Assembly (NCBI GenBank): GCA_018822845.1
Contig: JAHJJD010000124.1
Location: 1 to 64,000 of the forward strand
Direction: 5' to 3'
DNA length: 64,000 nucleotides
Origin: Gammaproteobacteria bacterium
GTDB lineage: Bacteria; Pseudomonadota; Gammaproteobacteria; Thiotrichales; Thiotrichaceae
In this document: piece by piece, positions 1 to 8,594 of the stretch
Layout of the letters: each line of letters starts with the position of its first letter
Numbering within the stretch: the first letter of the stretch is position 1
Translations under genes and position numbers: made by a program
The notes under the pieces: generated by a model
Database searches by the model: none
Told to the model about the DNA's origin: nothing
What the model saw: the letters and a program-made list of their open reading frames with translations, nothing else

Positions 1-624
1 GATGATGCGTTGCATTTCAGCCGCCAGCTTGTCACGTGGTACGCGATAGCCGGGGATGCCGTAACGCATCATGCCACCCAGTTCAGGGTGTTGTTCAAAT
101 ACAGTAGACGCATGACCCATGCGACGCAGCTGGTAAGCAGCCGCCATGCCAGCAGGACCACCGCCGATGATGGCAACTTTCTTGCCGCTCATTGTTTCTG
201 GCGCTTCAAACTTGAAGCCATTGGCAATAGCGGTATCACCGATGTACTGTTCAACGGAGTTGATGCCTACGAAGTCGTCAACGTCATTACGGTTACAACC
301 ATCCTGACAAGGAGCCGGACAAACACGACCCATCATGGATGGGAACGGGTTGGCATCGGTGGAACGACGGAAAGCATACTCCTGCATGGTAACGCCAACA
401 GGTGGTTTCTCGATGCCGCGCACGATTTGCAGCCAGCCACGGATGTCTTCACCAGATGGGCAGCTACCTTGGCAAGGCGGGGTCTTGTGAATATATGTTG
501 GGCATTTATGAGTAGTATCCTGCACGAAAATCTTGTCGTGCATGCTACCCCATTCGTCATCCCCGTCTTTGAAACGGCGGTACGTATGTCCCTTAAGCTT
601 GCTGTCGTTCGGTGCGGTTGCCAT
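1..624 (-). CDS. dsrL: DsrL, sulfite reductase-associated flavoprotein (partial, N-terminal 208 aa)
   Basis: The frame is open from the ATG at 622-624 to the window edge, so only the N-terminal 208 residues are present. They contain a cysteine-rich FeS region (Cys-rich block near residues 40-60, CPAPCQDGC near 105) and then a dinucleotide-binding IIGGGPAGMAAAYQLRRMG stretch near 150-170, the layout of glutamate-synthase small-subunit-like flavoproteins. In purple sulfur bacteria DsrL is an FeS flavoprotein NAD(P)H oxidoreductase that partners DsrAB in the oxidative direction. A CAGGAG Shine-Dalgarno lies just upstream. It follows dsrK by 83 bp, matching the Allochromatium gene order. The C-terminal part and any dsrJOP genes lie outside the window. 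Confidence 0.93.
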   Translation of the reverse strand, partial: MATAPNDSKLKGHTYRRFKDGDDEWGSMHDKIFVQDTTHKCPTYIHKTPPCQGSCPSGEDIRGWLQIVRGIEKPPVGVTMQEYAFRRSTDANPFPSMMGRVCPAPCQDGCNRNDVDDFVGINSVEQYIGDTAIANGFKFEAPETMSGKKVAIIGGGPAGMAAAYQLRRMGHASTVFEQHPELGGMMRYGIPGYRVPRDKLAAEMQRII

Positions 625-707
625 GCCTATTCTCCTGTCGTTAACCTGGAAAATACCAAGTCAGAAAAATCAATACTTTAAAATCCACTTAAACAGGTGA
701 CGTGCGA

Positions 708-2264
708 TTAATCGTCGTCATCCTCATCCTCGTCGGGACGTGCCTGCACAGACACCTGTCGTTGCAGGATGATCGCGTTGCTCACCAACTGGTGCACACT
801 AACGATCTGATCCATGGTGAAGCCGTAGTAAGGCAACACTTTCGTAAATTGTGACTTGCAGATGGCGCAAATCGCTGCCATGTGCGTTACGCCATAATGG
901 GTCGTGACATGCTTGAGAGCCTCCGCACGCGGCTGGATGCCTTTCACACGCAGTTCCATCAGGTCATCGGTCAACAAACCGCCGCCACCGCCACAACAGA
1001 AGGTTGCGTCATGAATGGTGTCAGCTGGCATGTCCACAAAATGATTACAGACCGCCTTGATAACCTTGCGCGGAATCTCGAACTGACCACCCGGATAGTT
1101 GCCCATACGACTGCCACGAGCAACGTTGCAGGAATCGTGGAAGGTCAGCACCTTGTCGTCATTTTCGCTCTTGTCGATCGTCAACGAACCTTTCTCAAGT
1201 TCACCCACGGTATACTCAAGAATATGCTGAGGGATCGGGTAACGCTGATCGAGGAAATCGAACGGGCCAGCCAGCGTATTCAGGAAGCTGTATGCCACAC
1301 GCCATGCGTGACCACACTCACCGAACACAATGCGCTTGACCTTGAGCTTGATCGCCGCTTCACGGATACGCATGGAAACCCGGCGCATGTTCTCGTAGGA
1401 ACCGATGAACATGCCAAAGTTGGCTGCCTCGGAAGCGTGCGAGCTAAATGTCCAGGTAACGCCGGTTTCATGGAATACCTTGCCATAACCAATCAGACCA
1501 TCGATATGCGGCTCGGCAAAGAAGTCGGCAGATGGCGTAACCAATAGGATTTCGGAACCTTCCTCATCCAGCGGATAGCGCACCTTGATGCCGGTATCCA
1601 TTTCAACGTCTTCTTCCAGACCTTCCAGCGTATCCGCAAGTGCCATCCCCGGCAGGCCAAGGTTGTTACCGATCTTGAAGACCTTGCCGATAATCTCGTT
1701 GTTGTACTTGGAACCGTAACCAATGTGGTCGAGGATTTCCCGCGCTGCCATCGAGATTTCAGCCGTATCAATCCCGTAAGGGCAGAACACGGAACAACGA
1801 CGGCACTGGGAGCACTGGTGATAATAGTTATACCAGTCCTTGATGACCTCTTCGGTCAGGTCAGTTGCGCCCACAAGTTTCGGGAAATATTTACCCGCAA
1901 ACGTGAAGTAACGGCGGTAAACCTTGCGCAGCAGATCCTGCCGCGCTACCGGCATGTTCTTGGCATCACTGGTACCGATGAAGTAATGGCACTTATCGGT
2001 ACACGCGCCACACTTGACACAGATATCCAGATAGACTTGCAACGAGCGGTAACGGCTCTTCAGGTCAGCCATTTTTTCCAGCGCACGTTCTTTCCAGTTA
2101 GGAACCAGATCACCCACTGCGTCAAAGTCAGTCGGGAAACCCATCGCCTTCTGGAAATCCGCCTTGGCGATGAACGGGCCAGAACCCTTCATGGTATCTT
2201 CTTTCACTGCCGGGACTTCGGTATACCCTTCGCCAGTCAGTTTTGGAATTTCGTAATCAGCCAC
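708..2264 (-). CDS. dsrK: DsrK, FeS subunit of the DsrMKJOP membrane complex
   Basis: A 518-residue protein related to heterodisulfide reductase subunit D. It has two ferredoxin-type [4Fe-4S] motifs (CVKCGACTDKC near residue 83 and CSQCRRCSVFC near 151) and CCG-type cysteine clusters towards the C-terminus (CGHAW, CNVARGS, CCGGGGG). It acts on the cytoplasmic face of the DsrMKJOP complex and is thought to exchange electrons with the DsrC trisulfide or disulfide. The C-terminus is a very acidic tail ending DEDEDDDD. Translation starts at a GTG preceded by AGAGG. It lies between dsrM and dsrL in a tightly packed operon. Confidence 0.95.
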   Translation of the reverse strand: MADYEIPKLTGEGYTEVPAVKEDTMKGSGPFIAKADFQKAMGFPTDFDAVGDLVPNWKERALEKMADLKSRYRSLQVYLDICVKCGACTDKCHYFIGTSDAKNMPVARQDLLRKVYRRYFTFAGKYFPKLVGATDLTEEVIKDWYNYYHQCSQCRRCSVFCPYGIDTAEISMAAREILDHIGYGSKYNNEIIGKVFKIGNNLGLPGMALADTLEGLEEDVEMDTGIKVRYPLDEEGSEILLVTPSADFFAEPHIDGLIGYGKVFHETGVTWTFSSHASEAANFGMFIGSYENMRRVSMRIREAAIKLKVKRIVFGECGHAWRVAYSFLNTLAGPFDFLDQRYPIPQHILEYTVGELEKGSLTIDKSENDDKVLTFHDSCNVARGSRMGNYPGGQFEIPRKVIKAVCNHFVDMPADTIHDATFCCGGGGGLLTDDLMELRVKGIQPRAEALKHVTTHYGVTHMAAICAICKSQFTKVLPYYGFTMDQIVSVHQLVSNAIILQRQVSVQARPDEDEDDDD

Positions 2265-2299
2265 GATAGATGCCTCTTAAATCTGATCCGTACACGCAA

Positions 2300-3070
2300 T
2301 TACTTGTTCAGTTCGCTCAGGAAGGTTTTACCCTGGCGTTCCAGTTCCAGTGCCCAAGGGGACACATGGCGTTTTTCACGCGGGTTATCCACCTGATTAC
2401 GGGTCGGGCTGAAAAACACACCCGGCGCGTGTAACAATTTGCTGATTGGGAAAATAATCATCAACACAGCCACCAGCAGCAAATGTACCAATACAATCGG
2501 GTCAGCAGGCAAGCCACCTTCCGCACCAAAGAAGCCGAAGGTCAACATGCCACCAAAGAATGCCTTCACCTGGGTCACATCGGTATGGGAAACAAAGCTC
2601 ATCATCAAGCCACTCATGCCGATACCAATCAGCAAAGCCAACATCAAATGGTCAGAAGGCGCTGAAATATAACGTACACGATCCACCAGGAAGCGGCGTG
2701 CCCACAGGCCAGCCAGTCCCAACACCATGGTGATACCTGCATAACGGCCAAATGGCTGCATAAAGACCAGCAAATCATTCATGCCAACGAAATAGCGGCT
2801 ATGGCGGATCAGCACCAGCCACAGGGACATGTGAAACAGGAAAGCGAAAAGCCACAAAATCTTGTTGGAACGGAACAGGCTTTCAAAGAAAACCACTTCA
2901 CGGAACATGCGCCATACGACACCGCCCTGGGTCACGGGAGCCGGGGTGGTCGGGATTTTCAATGGGGCTGGTGTATTCCAGTATTGGCGAATTTTCATGC
3001 CAACACCAACAACGAGAATTAACGTTGCCGCCCAAAACAACAGTCCGTAAAGGATGCTTACGAATGTCAC
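2300..3070 (-). CDS. dsrM: DsrM, cytochrome b (NarI-like) subunit
   Basis: A 256-residue hydrophobic protein with about six membrane segments and the histidines expected of a NarI-like diheme cytochrome b (for example HMSLWLVLIRHSRYF and HLLLVAVLMIIFPISKLLHAPG). In the Dsr system it carries electrons between the quinone pool and DsrK. The start is GTG with an AGGAG ribosome-binding site. It is followed closely by dsrK and preceded by dsrC, the usual dsrC-M-K order of sulfur oxidisers. Confidence 0.93.
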   Translation of the reverse strand: MTFVSILYGLLFWAATLILVVGVGMKIRQYWNTPAPLKIPTTPAPVTQGGVVWRMFREVVFFESLFRSNKILWLFAFLFHMSLWLVLIRHSRYFVGMNDLLVFMQPFGRYAGITMVLGLAGLWARRFLVDRVRYISAPSDHLMLALLIGIGMSGLMMSFVSHTDVTQVKAFFGGMLTFGFFGAEGGLPADPIVLVHLLLVAVLMIIFPISKLLHAPGVFFSPTRNQVDNPREKRHVSPWALELERQGKTFLSELNK

Positions 3071-3200
3071 TGCGTACTCCTGATTCCAGATTCTCTCTTC
3101 TGAAAATTTGTCTTGCGGAAAAGCAAATCAAAGCTTGAGAAGAGGCTCCGGCGAACCGGAGCAGTCTTCTTTGTCTTGCGACAAACCTGTCGGTATGCGC

Positions 3201-3533
3201 TTACACGCAACCAGTTGGCTTAGGCAGACCAGCATACTTACATGCTTGCTTGCCAGGGCCGTATGGGAACAGGCTGTACAGGTACTTGGAGTTACCTTTG
3301 TCGGCACCCAGACGCTTGCCAACCGCTTTGGTCAGAACGCGCACGGCTGGAGCGATTTGGTACTCTTCATAGTACTCACGCAGGAAATTCAGGATTTCCC
3401 AATGTTCGCCAGTCAGCTTAACGTCTTCTGCGTTAGCCAGCGCTTCAGCAATTTCAGGGGTCCAGTCGCTCAGATTTTCCAAGTAACCTTCTTCGTCCAG
3501 AGGAATGGATTTACCGCCTACTTCAAGTGCCAT
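3201..3533 (-). CDS. dsrC: DsrC, sulfur-carrier protein with both redox cysteines
   Basis: A 110-residue DsrC. Both family cysteines are present: Cys109 as penultimate residue and Cys98 ten residues before it, within KQACKYAGLPKPTGCV. These two cysteines carry sulfur as persulfide or trisulfide between DsrEFH, DsrAB and DsrMKJOP. An AGGAGG site precedes the ATG. This complete protein should be contrasted with the paralogue at 9439-9783, which has no cysteine at all. It lies between dsrH and dsrM. Confidence 0.97.
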   Translation of the reverse strand: MALEVGGKSIPLDEEGYLENLSDWTPEIAEALANAEDVKLTGEHWEILNFLREYYEEYQIAPAVRVLTKAVGKRLGADKGNSKYLYSLFPYGPGKQACKYAGLPKPTGCV

Positions 3534-3565
3534 GATCGGCCTCCTGTCAAAAAATATTTAAAAGA

Positions 3566-3871
3566 TTACAGCCAGCTTTGGGTGCTGTCGTTGTTCGCAG
3601 TCAGATCAACAAACCCGGCATAATCAACGATTGTAACACCTTCCATCGCTTTGCCTTCCAGACCGCGCGCCGCCAGGTCTGCACCCAGCACATACACGGA
3701 CTTGTCAGCCATCGCTGCTTTGACCTTACCAGCAAAGCTTGATCCATCGACTGCACCGACCACGGCATCTTCAATCATCAGGATCGCATCGCCTGCACTT
3801 GCGTGAGCAAGGCAGCTATCAAAAGCCACACGTTCAAACGGGGACTTGTTCACGATATGTAACATGGACAT
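3566..3871 (-). CDS. dsrH: DsrH, sulfurtransferase subunit
   Basis: A 101-residue DsrH/TusB-family protein. Cys20 (in FDSCLAH) matches the conserved DsrH cysteine. DsrE2F2H2 is a hexameric cytoplasmic sulfurtransferase that passes sulfur to DsrC; in enteric bacteria the homologous TusBCD feeds TusE for tRNA thiolation. The start at 3871 has a GGAGG site; a second ATG two codons in (MLHIVN) is possible. It lies between dsrF and dsrC. Confidence 0.93.
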   Translation of the reverse strand: MSMLHIVNKSPFERVAFDSCLAHASAGDAILMIEDAVVGAVDGSSFAGKVKAAMADKSVYVLGADLAARGLEGKAMEGVTIVDYAGFVDLTANNDSTQSWL

Positions 3872-3886
3872 GGTTCAAACCCTCCG

Positions 3887-4291
3887 TTAGAAACTCAGGA
3901 TTACTTCTTGCTCTGCCATCATTGCAGCCATTTCCTCGCGGTTGGCCAGAATGATGGAAGGCTTTTCAGCGTAATCGTCGTCAGCATCTTCGTAAGTCAG
4001 TTCCATCAGGTCATCGACCGTCAGGCCACGTTCAGCCAAAGACTCGCTAGAGACATACAGCTTGGTAATGTCATAGTCACCCAGCGCACGGTAAGTCGGC
4101 GAGAAGTTCTTCATGCCGATACCTTTGCTGTTCTGACCCTTGGTGATCTGGTAAACACCATCATCAATGAAGGCCAGACTAACATTTTGCTCGAATGCAG
4201 CGGAAATCAGTACGACTTCCAGTGATTCCAGCGCGTAAATAGTGCCGTAAGGAGCCTTGCGGTTTACGAACAGAAAATTCTTGGTAGACAT
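3887..4291 (-). CDS. dsrF: DsrF, sulfurtransferase subunit
   Basis: A 134-residue DsrF/TusC-family protein. It contains no cysteine, in keeping with a structural rather than catalytic role in the DsrEFH hexamer. It sits 11 bp after dsrE and 15 bp before dsrH, so the three subunits are almost certainly co-translated. The start ATG is preceded by an AGGAGAACTGCG-type site. Confidence 0.93.
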   Translation of the reverse strand: MSTKNFLFVNRKAPYGTIYALESLEVVLISAAFEQNVSLAFIDDGVYQITKGQNSKGIGMKNFSPTYRALGDYDITKLYVSSESLAERGLTVDDLMELTYEDADDDYAEKPSIILANREEMAAMMAEQEVILSF

Positions 4292-4302
4292 CGCAGTTCT
4301 CC

Positions 4303-4695
4303 TTAATCGCCAAACACGACCAGACGGTCAGACTGGATACCACCTTCCACCAACTGCCCCAGACCGGAAATACGGAAACCGGGAGCAATATTGTTGGCGT
4401 CCAGACCCTGACGCTTGGCTTCGTCCGCATCCATGATGCCGCGACGTTGTGCCGCTGCGATACAGATGACCAGATCCAGACCATGCTTTTCAGCCAGCTC
4501 TGTCCAGGCTTTCTGGATCAGGCGGTCATCAGCAGGCGGAACGGTAAGACGAGTGCCGTTGTTTACGCCGTCGTGGTAGAAGAAGACACGGAAAATCTCG
4601 TGTCCCTTCTCCAGCGCGGCACGGGTGAACTGAAGCGCAGTATCAGCAGACTGGTGCTGATACGGGCCTTCGTTAACCAGAATTGTGTATTTCAT
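4303..4695 (-). CDS. dsrE: DsrE, catalytic subunit of the DsrEFH sulfurtransferase
   Basis: A 130-residue DsrE/TusD-family protein. Cys78, in DLVICIAAAQRRG, is at the position of the active persulfide-carrying cysteine in this family. It receives sulfur, probably from the TusA/rhodanese relay, and passes it to DsrC. It lies directly downstream of dsrB and upstream of dsrF. Confidence 0.95.
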   Translation of the reverse strand: MKYTILVNEGPYQHQSADTALQFTRAALEKGHEIFRVFFYHDGVNNGTRLTVPPADDRLIQKAWTELAEKHGLDLVICIAAAQRRGIMDADEAKRQGLDANNIAPGFRISGLGQLVEGGIQSDRLVVFGD

Positions 4696-4723
4696 TCCGT
4701 GCTATTCCTCGTATCGTTGTCGA

Positions 4724-5800
4724 TCAGAAGCGGATGTGCGTTGAAGAGTTCAGGTTCGCACGCGCACCACGCCAGTTGTCGATATGATACTTGGTGAATG
4801 GCAAACCAGTGACTTCAAAGAAACGCGGCCAGCCGATACGCTCAACCCATTCATTGATACGCTCCCAATCTTTCGCGCCCGCTTTGTAGCACTCCAGAAT
4901 TTTCTTCACAATCGCCGTGGCTTCAGGCCAGCGGGGCGGGTTGTTCGGAATACCGGCAGCAACCAGACGCTGGAAGGTTGGTTTACCACGCGCATTGGAG
5001 TGGTTACCACCGATCCAGACAGCCAACTGGGTAGCTTCATGGTCGTTGATCTGCATTGGCGGGCAAGGCGGGTAGCAAGCACCACAGCAGATACATTTCT
5101 TCTCGTCAACTTCCAGGGAAGGCTTGCCGTCAACCATGGCAGGACGGATAGCCGCTACTGGGCAACGAGCCACAACCGTTGGACGTTCGCACACGTTACC
5201 AACCAGTGCATGGTTGATTTTAGGTGGCTTGGTATGTTGGACGTTGATCGCAATATCACCCTGACCGCCGCAGTTGATCTGGCAGCAAGAAGTAGTGATG
5301 TGTACGCGGTTAGGCATATTCCATGCTTTGAACTCAGGCAGCAATTCATCCATCATGGACTTCACCACACCGGATGCGTCAGTACCTGGGATGTCGCAAT
5401 GCAACCAGCCCTGGGTATGGGACAGTGAAGTCACAGAGTTACGGGTGCCACCGACCGGGAAACCAGCATCTTCCAGCGCTTTAACCAGAGGTGCTACCTG
5501 CTCCTCGGTTGCCACCTGGAATTCAATATTGGAACGGATAGTGAAGTGGACATAGCCGTCACCGTAGGTATCACCGATGTCCATCAGCTTGCGCAGGGTG
5601 AACACATCGAGGATACGCTGGGTACCTGCACGGACTGTCCAGATCTTTTCGCCAGTTTTGGAAACGTGAACCAGCACGCCTGGGCGTGGGTCTTCATGGT
5701 ATGCCCACAGACCGTAGTTGCGGCGCATAACAGGGTGCATGTACTGGAAACCGTCCGGGCATCCAGATTCAATAGGATCGCGCATTTCTGGTGCGGCCAT
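4724..5800 (-). CDS. dsrB: DsrB, reverse dissimilatory sulfite reductase beta subunit
   Basis: A 358-residue DsrB. It has the siroheme/FeS cysteine cluster (TSCCQINCGGQGD near residue 175 and nearby Cys in NVCERPTVVARC) and an inserted ferredoxin domain with CICCGACYPPC followed by CPP. With DsrA it forms the alpha2beta2 siroheme enzyme that oxidises DsrC-bound stored sulfur to sulfite. Gene order and the accompanying dsrEFH and dsrL point to the oxidative (reverse) enzyme rather than a sulfate reducer. It starts 86 bp after dsrA ends. Confidence 0.97.
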   Translation of the reverse strand: MAAPEMRDPIESGCPDGFQYMHPVMRRNYGLWAYHEDPRPGVLVHVSKTGEKIWTVRAGTQRILDVFTLRKLMDIGDTYGDGYVHFTIRSNIEFQVATEEQVAPLVKALEDAGFPVGGTRNSVTSLSHTQGWLHCDIPGTDASGVVKSMMDELLPEFKAWNMPNRVHITTSCCQINCGGQGDIAINVQHTKPPKINHALVGNVCERPTVVARCPVAAIRPAMVDGKPSLEVDEKKCICCGACYPPCPPMQINDHEATQLAVWIGGNHSNARGKPTFQRLVAAGIPNNPPRWPEATAIVKKILECYKAGAKDWERINEWVERIGWPRFFEVTGLPFTKYHIDNWRGARANLNSSTHIRF

Positions 5801-5886
5801 TGCGAAGCCTCCGTCAGAGAATAACTAAAATATCGTAAAAATTCGGGCTGACAGGGTGGGCTATTCCACCCTGCCTGCAACTGCCA

Positions 5887-7179
5887 TTACGCAGCTTTTT
5901 CTTCACGCTTGCGGTTGAACCAGGCTTCAGCAGCCTCATCCCAACCATCAGTACGCACGTAAGAAACGTTGCGTGGCTGCTTGATCATGTTCGGATCCGG
6001 ATCAATGTCGATGCCTTCCAAGAAGTTCACCAGACCGATACGCTCGATCATTTCGCCGCAACGCTCGTGTTCCAGACCGTTTTCAGCCCAGAAGTCGATA
6101 ATGGTTTGCGCCAGTTCAACGATACGCTCGTAATCTTCTTCGGTATCCAGCTTCATGAACGGGACTGTGACGATACCCATCAGGTCGCCGATTTTCAGGG
6201 TACGCTTACCACCGATCAGGATAGTTACGCCCTTGTCGTCGCCCACTTGCAGTGCTTTCGGCATGACATTCAGGCAGTGCATGCAACGCACACAGTTGCT
6301 GTTGTCGACGGTGATGGTGTCATCATCGTTCAGCTTGATAGCTTGCGTTGGGCAACGGCTGATAACGTTGTCAAACATGTATTGGCGGCCTGCGGAACGA
6401 TCACCTTCTTTGCCAATTTCCTTGGCCTTCTTCATGATCATTTCCTTGACTGCTTCCTGGTTGACTTTCATGTCATCACGCCAGGTGCCGATTACGGCGA
6501 AGTCAGCACGCTCGATGGCGTTCTGGCAGTCGTTCGGGCAGCCGGAAACCTTGAATTTGAACTTGTAAGGCAGCGCCGGGCGATGCACGTCATCAGTGAA
6601 GTTATTCATCAGACGGCGATGGATGGCGTGTTCGTTGCAGTTGGACATTTCACAACGGGCCGCACCCACGCAAGACATACCAGTACGCACACAAGGACCA
6701 GCACCACCCAGATCCCAGCCATATTCATTGATTTCATCAAAGAAATGCTGGAAGTTGACGCTGTTCGCACCGATGAACATGATGTTACCGGTTTGGCCGT
6801 GGAAAGTTTGCAGGCCGGAACCCCATTTTTCCCAGCTATCAGCCAGTTGGCGCAGCATGTCAGTGGTGTAGTAGTTGCCAGCAGGTGGCTGTACACGCAG
6901 GGTGTGGAACTCCTTGGATTCAGGGAACATGTGACCGACTTCAGAGAAGCGCGGAATAATGCCGCCGCCGTAACCGAAGACAGAAATAGTACCACCCTTC
7001 CAGTAGCCCATTTTGGTTTCGTAAGAATGCTCCAACTGCCCCATCAGGCCGTTGATCACATTGCGGATGCGCTCATCTGGATGATCATCACGCAATTTCT
7101 TGAAACCGCTGATGAAGCTAGGCCATGGGCCTTCTTCCAGCACGTCAAGCATCGGCGTTGGATAATGTTTCGTTGCCAT
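5887..7179 (-). CDS. dsrA: DsrA, reverse dissimilatory sulfite reductase alpha subunit
   Basis: A 430-residue DsrA. The siroheme-FeS ligands appear as SCVGAARCEMSNC near residue 180 and SGCPNDC near 222, and a ferredoxin domain (CVRCMHCLNVMP) lies near 305. It is the first gene of the operon, with an AGGAGG site in front of its ATG. The 312-bp region upstream is shared with the divergent oxygenase gene and probably holds the main dsr promoter. Confidence 0.97.
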   Translation of the reverse strand: MATKHYPTPMLDVLEEGPWPSFISGFKKLRDDHPDERIRNVINGLMGQLEHSYETKMGYWKGGTISVFGYGGGIIPRFSEVGHMFPESKEFHTLRVQPPAGNYYTTDMLRQLADSWEKWGSGLQTFHGQTGNIMFIGANSVNFQHFFDEINEYGWDLGGAGPCVRTGMSCVGAARCEMSNCNEHAIHRRLMNNFTDDVHRPALPYKFKFKVSGCPNDCQNAIERADFAVIGTWRDDMKVNQEAVKEMIMKKAKEIGKEGDRSAGRQYMFDNVISRCPTQAIKLNDDDTITVDNSNCVRCMHCLNVMPKALQVGDDKGVTILIGGKRTLKIGDLMGIVTVPFMKLDTEEDYERIVELAQTIIDFWAENGLEHERCGEMIERIGLVNFLEGIDIDPDPNMIKQPRNVSYVRTDGWDEAAEAWFNRKREEKAA

Positions 7180-7491
7180 ACCTGCCTCCTCAGTAAACGA
7201 TCTATGGCGTTTCCTCCTGACCAGCTTCTCTAAATGATCTGTCAGGCTGAAAAAAATAAAACAATTGCTGAACCTGGTTTGCTCAAGTCGCGAGTCCGGT
7301 AAGTGTATGCGTCGTCCTTGTCGCGGAGAATCTCACCCATGGGGTGCTACCGGAATTTGAGGCTATCCCTTAGGGGATAGATCAACAAACATAATCGAAA
7401 CAAGCTCTCTTCAAGCGGTACAATAGCATATTCTGATTTTTTAATATTTCAAATAGGCAAGCAATCTTCAGGGATTAGACAGGCACTCATC
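7180..7491. promoter_or_regulatory. Divergent dsrA / oxygenase intergenic region
   Basis: A 312-bp gene-free region between two divergent transcription units. It holds the dsrA Shine-Dalgarno, two dyads (CACCCATGGGGTG at about 7334-7346 and the better one at 7364-7379) and AT-rich stretches before the oxygenase gene, including TACAAT at 7419-7424 as a weak -10 candidate. No coding sequence is evident. It most likely holds the promoters of both units. Confidence 0.55.
7364..7379. promoter_or_regulatory. 16-bp dyad, NarL-like 7-2-7 operator candidate
   Basis: TATCCCTTAGGGGATA is a near-perfect dyad 185-200 bp upstream of dsrA. It resembles the 7-2-7 arrangement of NarL/FixJ-type binding sites. 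A copy with 13 of 16 matches lies at 39370-39385, upstream of the TrpD-like gene. The regulator is not known. Confidence 0.4.
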
Positions 7492-8400
7492 ATGAGCAAT
7501 TCACCTTTTAATATCAAACACCTGGATACTTACCAGCAATGGCGTAAAAAAAAGCTGTCTGCCTACCCGTTAGCCATTGACTCCCTACTGACCCCCATTG
7601 CCAACCCTGAAGCACCTACTAACGATGAACTTGGGCGCATTCTGGAAACATGCAGGCAACACAATCTTGCGCTTTACCGTTTTGAACAGGGAAATCTGCG
7701 CAGCAAGCAGTTGGTACACCGCATGGGTGCTGCCATTGGCCTGCAACGGCTCGACAATAACCTGTGCGCTGACGAAGACAGCCTGACCTCCCTGCACGTC
7801 ACCAGCCATGCGGGACAGCACGATTACATTCCATACACTGACAAGAAGCTGAGCTGGCATACTGACGGATACTACAACCTGCCAGAAGAACAGATTCACG
7901 GCATGGTATTGCACTGCGCCCAGCACGCGACGGAAGGCGGAGAAAGCTGGCTGATGGATCACGAGATCGCCTACATCCTGTTGCGCGACGCCAACCCGGA
8001 TTACATCATGGCATTGATGCACCCGAATGCGTTCACCATCCCGGCCAACATACTGAATGGCTCAGTAGTACGCCCGGAACAATCCGGCCCGGTTTTCAGC
8101 GTGACCGCAGCAGGCAACCTGCACATGCGCTATTCCGCCCGCCAGCACAATGTAATCTGGCGTGACGACCCGCTAACCCACGCAGCCGCGCAATTTCTAT
8201 TGAATGTGTGGGAACAGGACTCACCTTACAAAATAAGGTACACCTTGCAGGCAGGCGAAGGTTTAGTGTGCAATAACGTCCTGCACTGCCGCACTGCATT
8301 TGTGGACAGTAACGAGCCGGAACACAAACGCCTATTGTACCGGGGGCGTTATTATGACCGGATAGCCAAAACCAACCTTGTTCAGGAGACACCATGTTAA
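7492..8400 (+). CDS. TauD/TfdA-family Fe(II)/2-oxoglutarate dioxygenase
   Basis: A 302-residue protein with the TauD/TfdA double-stranded beta-helix signature. The HxD iron motif is in SWHTDGYY near residue 122, and a distal His-Arg segment is in NNVLHCRTAF near 267. Such enzymes use Fe(II), O2 and 2-oxoglutarate to hydroxylate small molecules, but the substrate cannot be read from the sequence. It heads a plus-strand cassette: the next ATG overlaps its last codons at 8394. Its position opposite dsrA and beside Cas6-like and DsrC-like genes suggests a role linked to sulfur metabolism or RNA modification rather than taurine use; this is inference. Confidence 0.82.
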   Translation: MSNSPFNIKHLDTYQQWRKKKLSAYPLAIDSLLTPIANPEAPTNDELGRILETCRQHNLALYRFEQGNLRSKQLVHRMGAAIGLQRLDNNLCADEDSLTSLHVTSHAGQHDYIPYTDKKLSWHTDGYYNLPEEQIHGMVLHCAQHATEGGESWLMDHEIAYILLRDANPDYIMALMHPNAFTIPANILNGSVVRPEQSGPVFSVTAAGNLHMRYSARQHNVIWRDDPLTHAAAQFLLNVWEQDSPYKIRYTLQAGEGLVCNNVLHCRTAFVDSNEPEHKRLLYRGRYYDRIAKTNLVQETPC

Positions 8401-8591
8401 GCTTAAGCCAGATACTGATGACTGAAGGCGAGCAAATCAGCTCCTTCGATGAACTGAAACAGACTGTGCAACAACGCGCGCTGGAAACCGGCAGCATTTT
8501 CTTCCAGATTGACATCGAGCCACCCGGCTATACCGACCGCCCCGAGGACTGGTACGACCAACTGGAAATCGCATTCTCTTCGGCGAGGTAA
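8394..8591 (+). CDS. Hypothetical 65-aa protein between oxygenase and Cas6-like gene
   Basis: A small acidic protein beginning MLSLSQILMTEGEQ. Its ATG overlaps the end of the oxygenase gene, and a CAGGAG site sits 5-6 bp upstream, so translational coupling is likely. No known domain is recognised. The C-terminal half has several aromatic residues and prolines (FFQIDIEPPGYTDRPEDWY). The four-base gap to the Cas6-like gene argues for a shared transcript and related function. Confidence 0.7.
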   Translation: MLSLSQILMTEGEQISSFDELKQTVQQRALETGSIFFQIDIEPPGYTDRPEDWYDQLEIAFSSAR

Positions 8592-8594
8592 ACC

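Noticed and set aside
10-681. Plus-strand ORF of 223 codons at the left edge
   Set aside because: It is the antisense shadow of dsrL, whose own frame is open to the edge and has clear FeS and flavoprotein motifs.
6067-7233. Long plus-strand ORF of 388 codons
   Set aside because: It is antisense to dsrA, which has all siroheme and ferredoxin motifs; the antisense protein has no recognisable domain.
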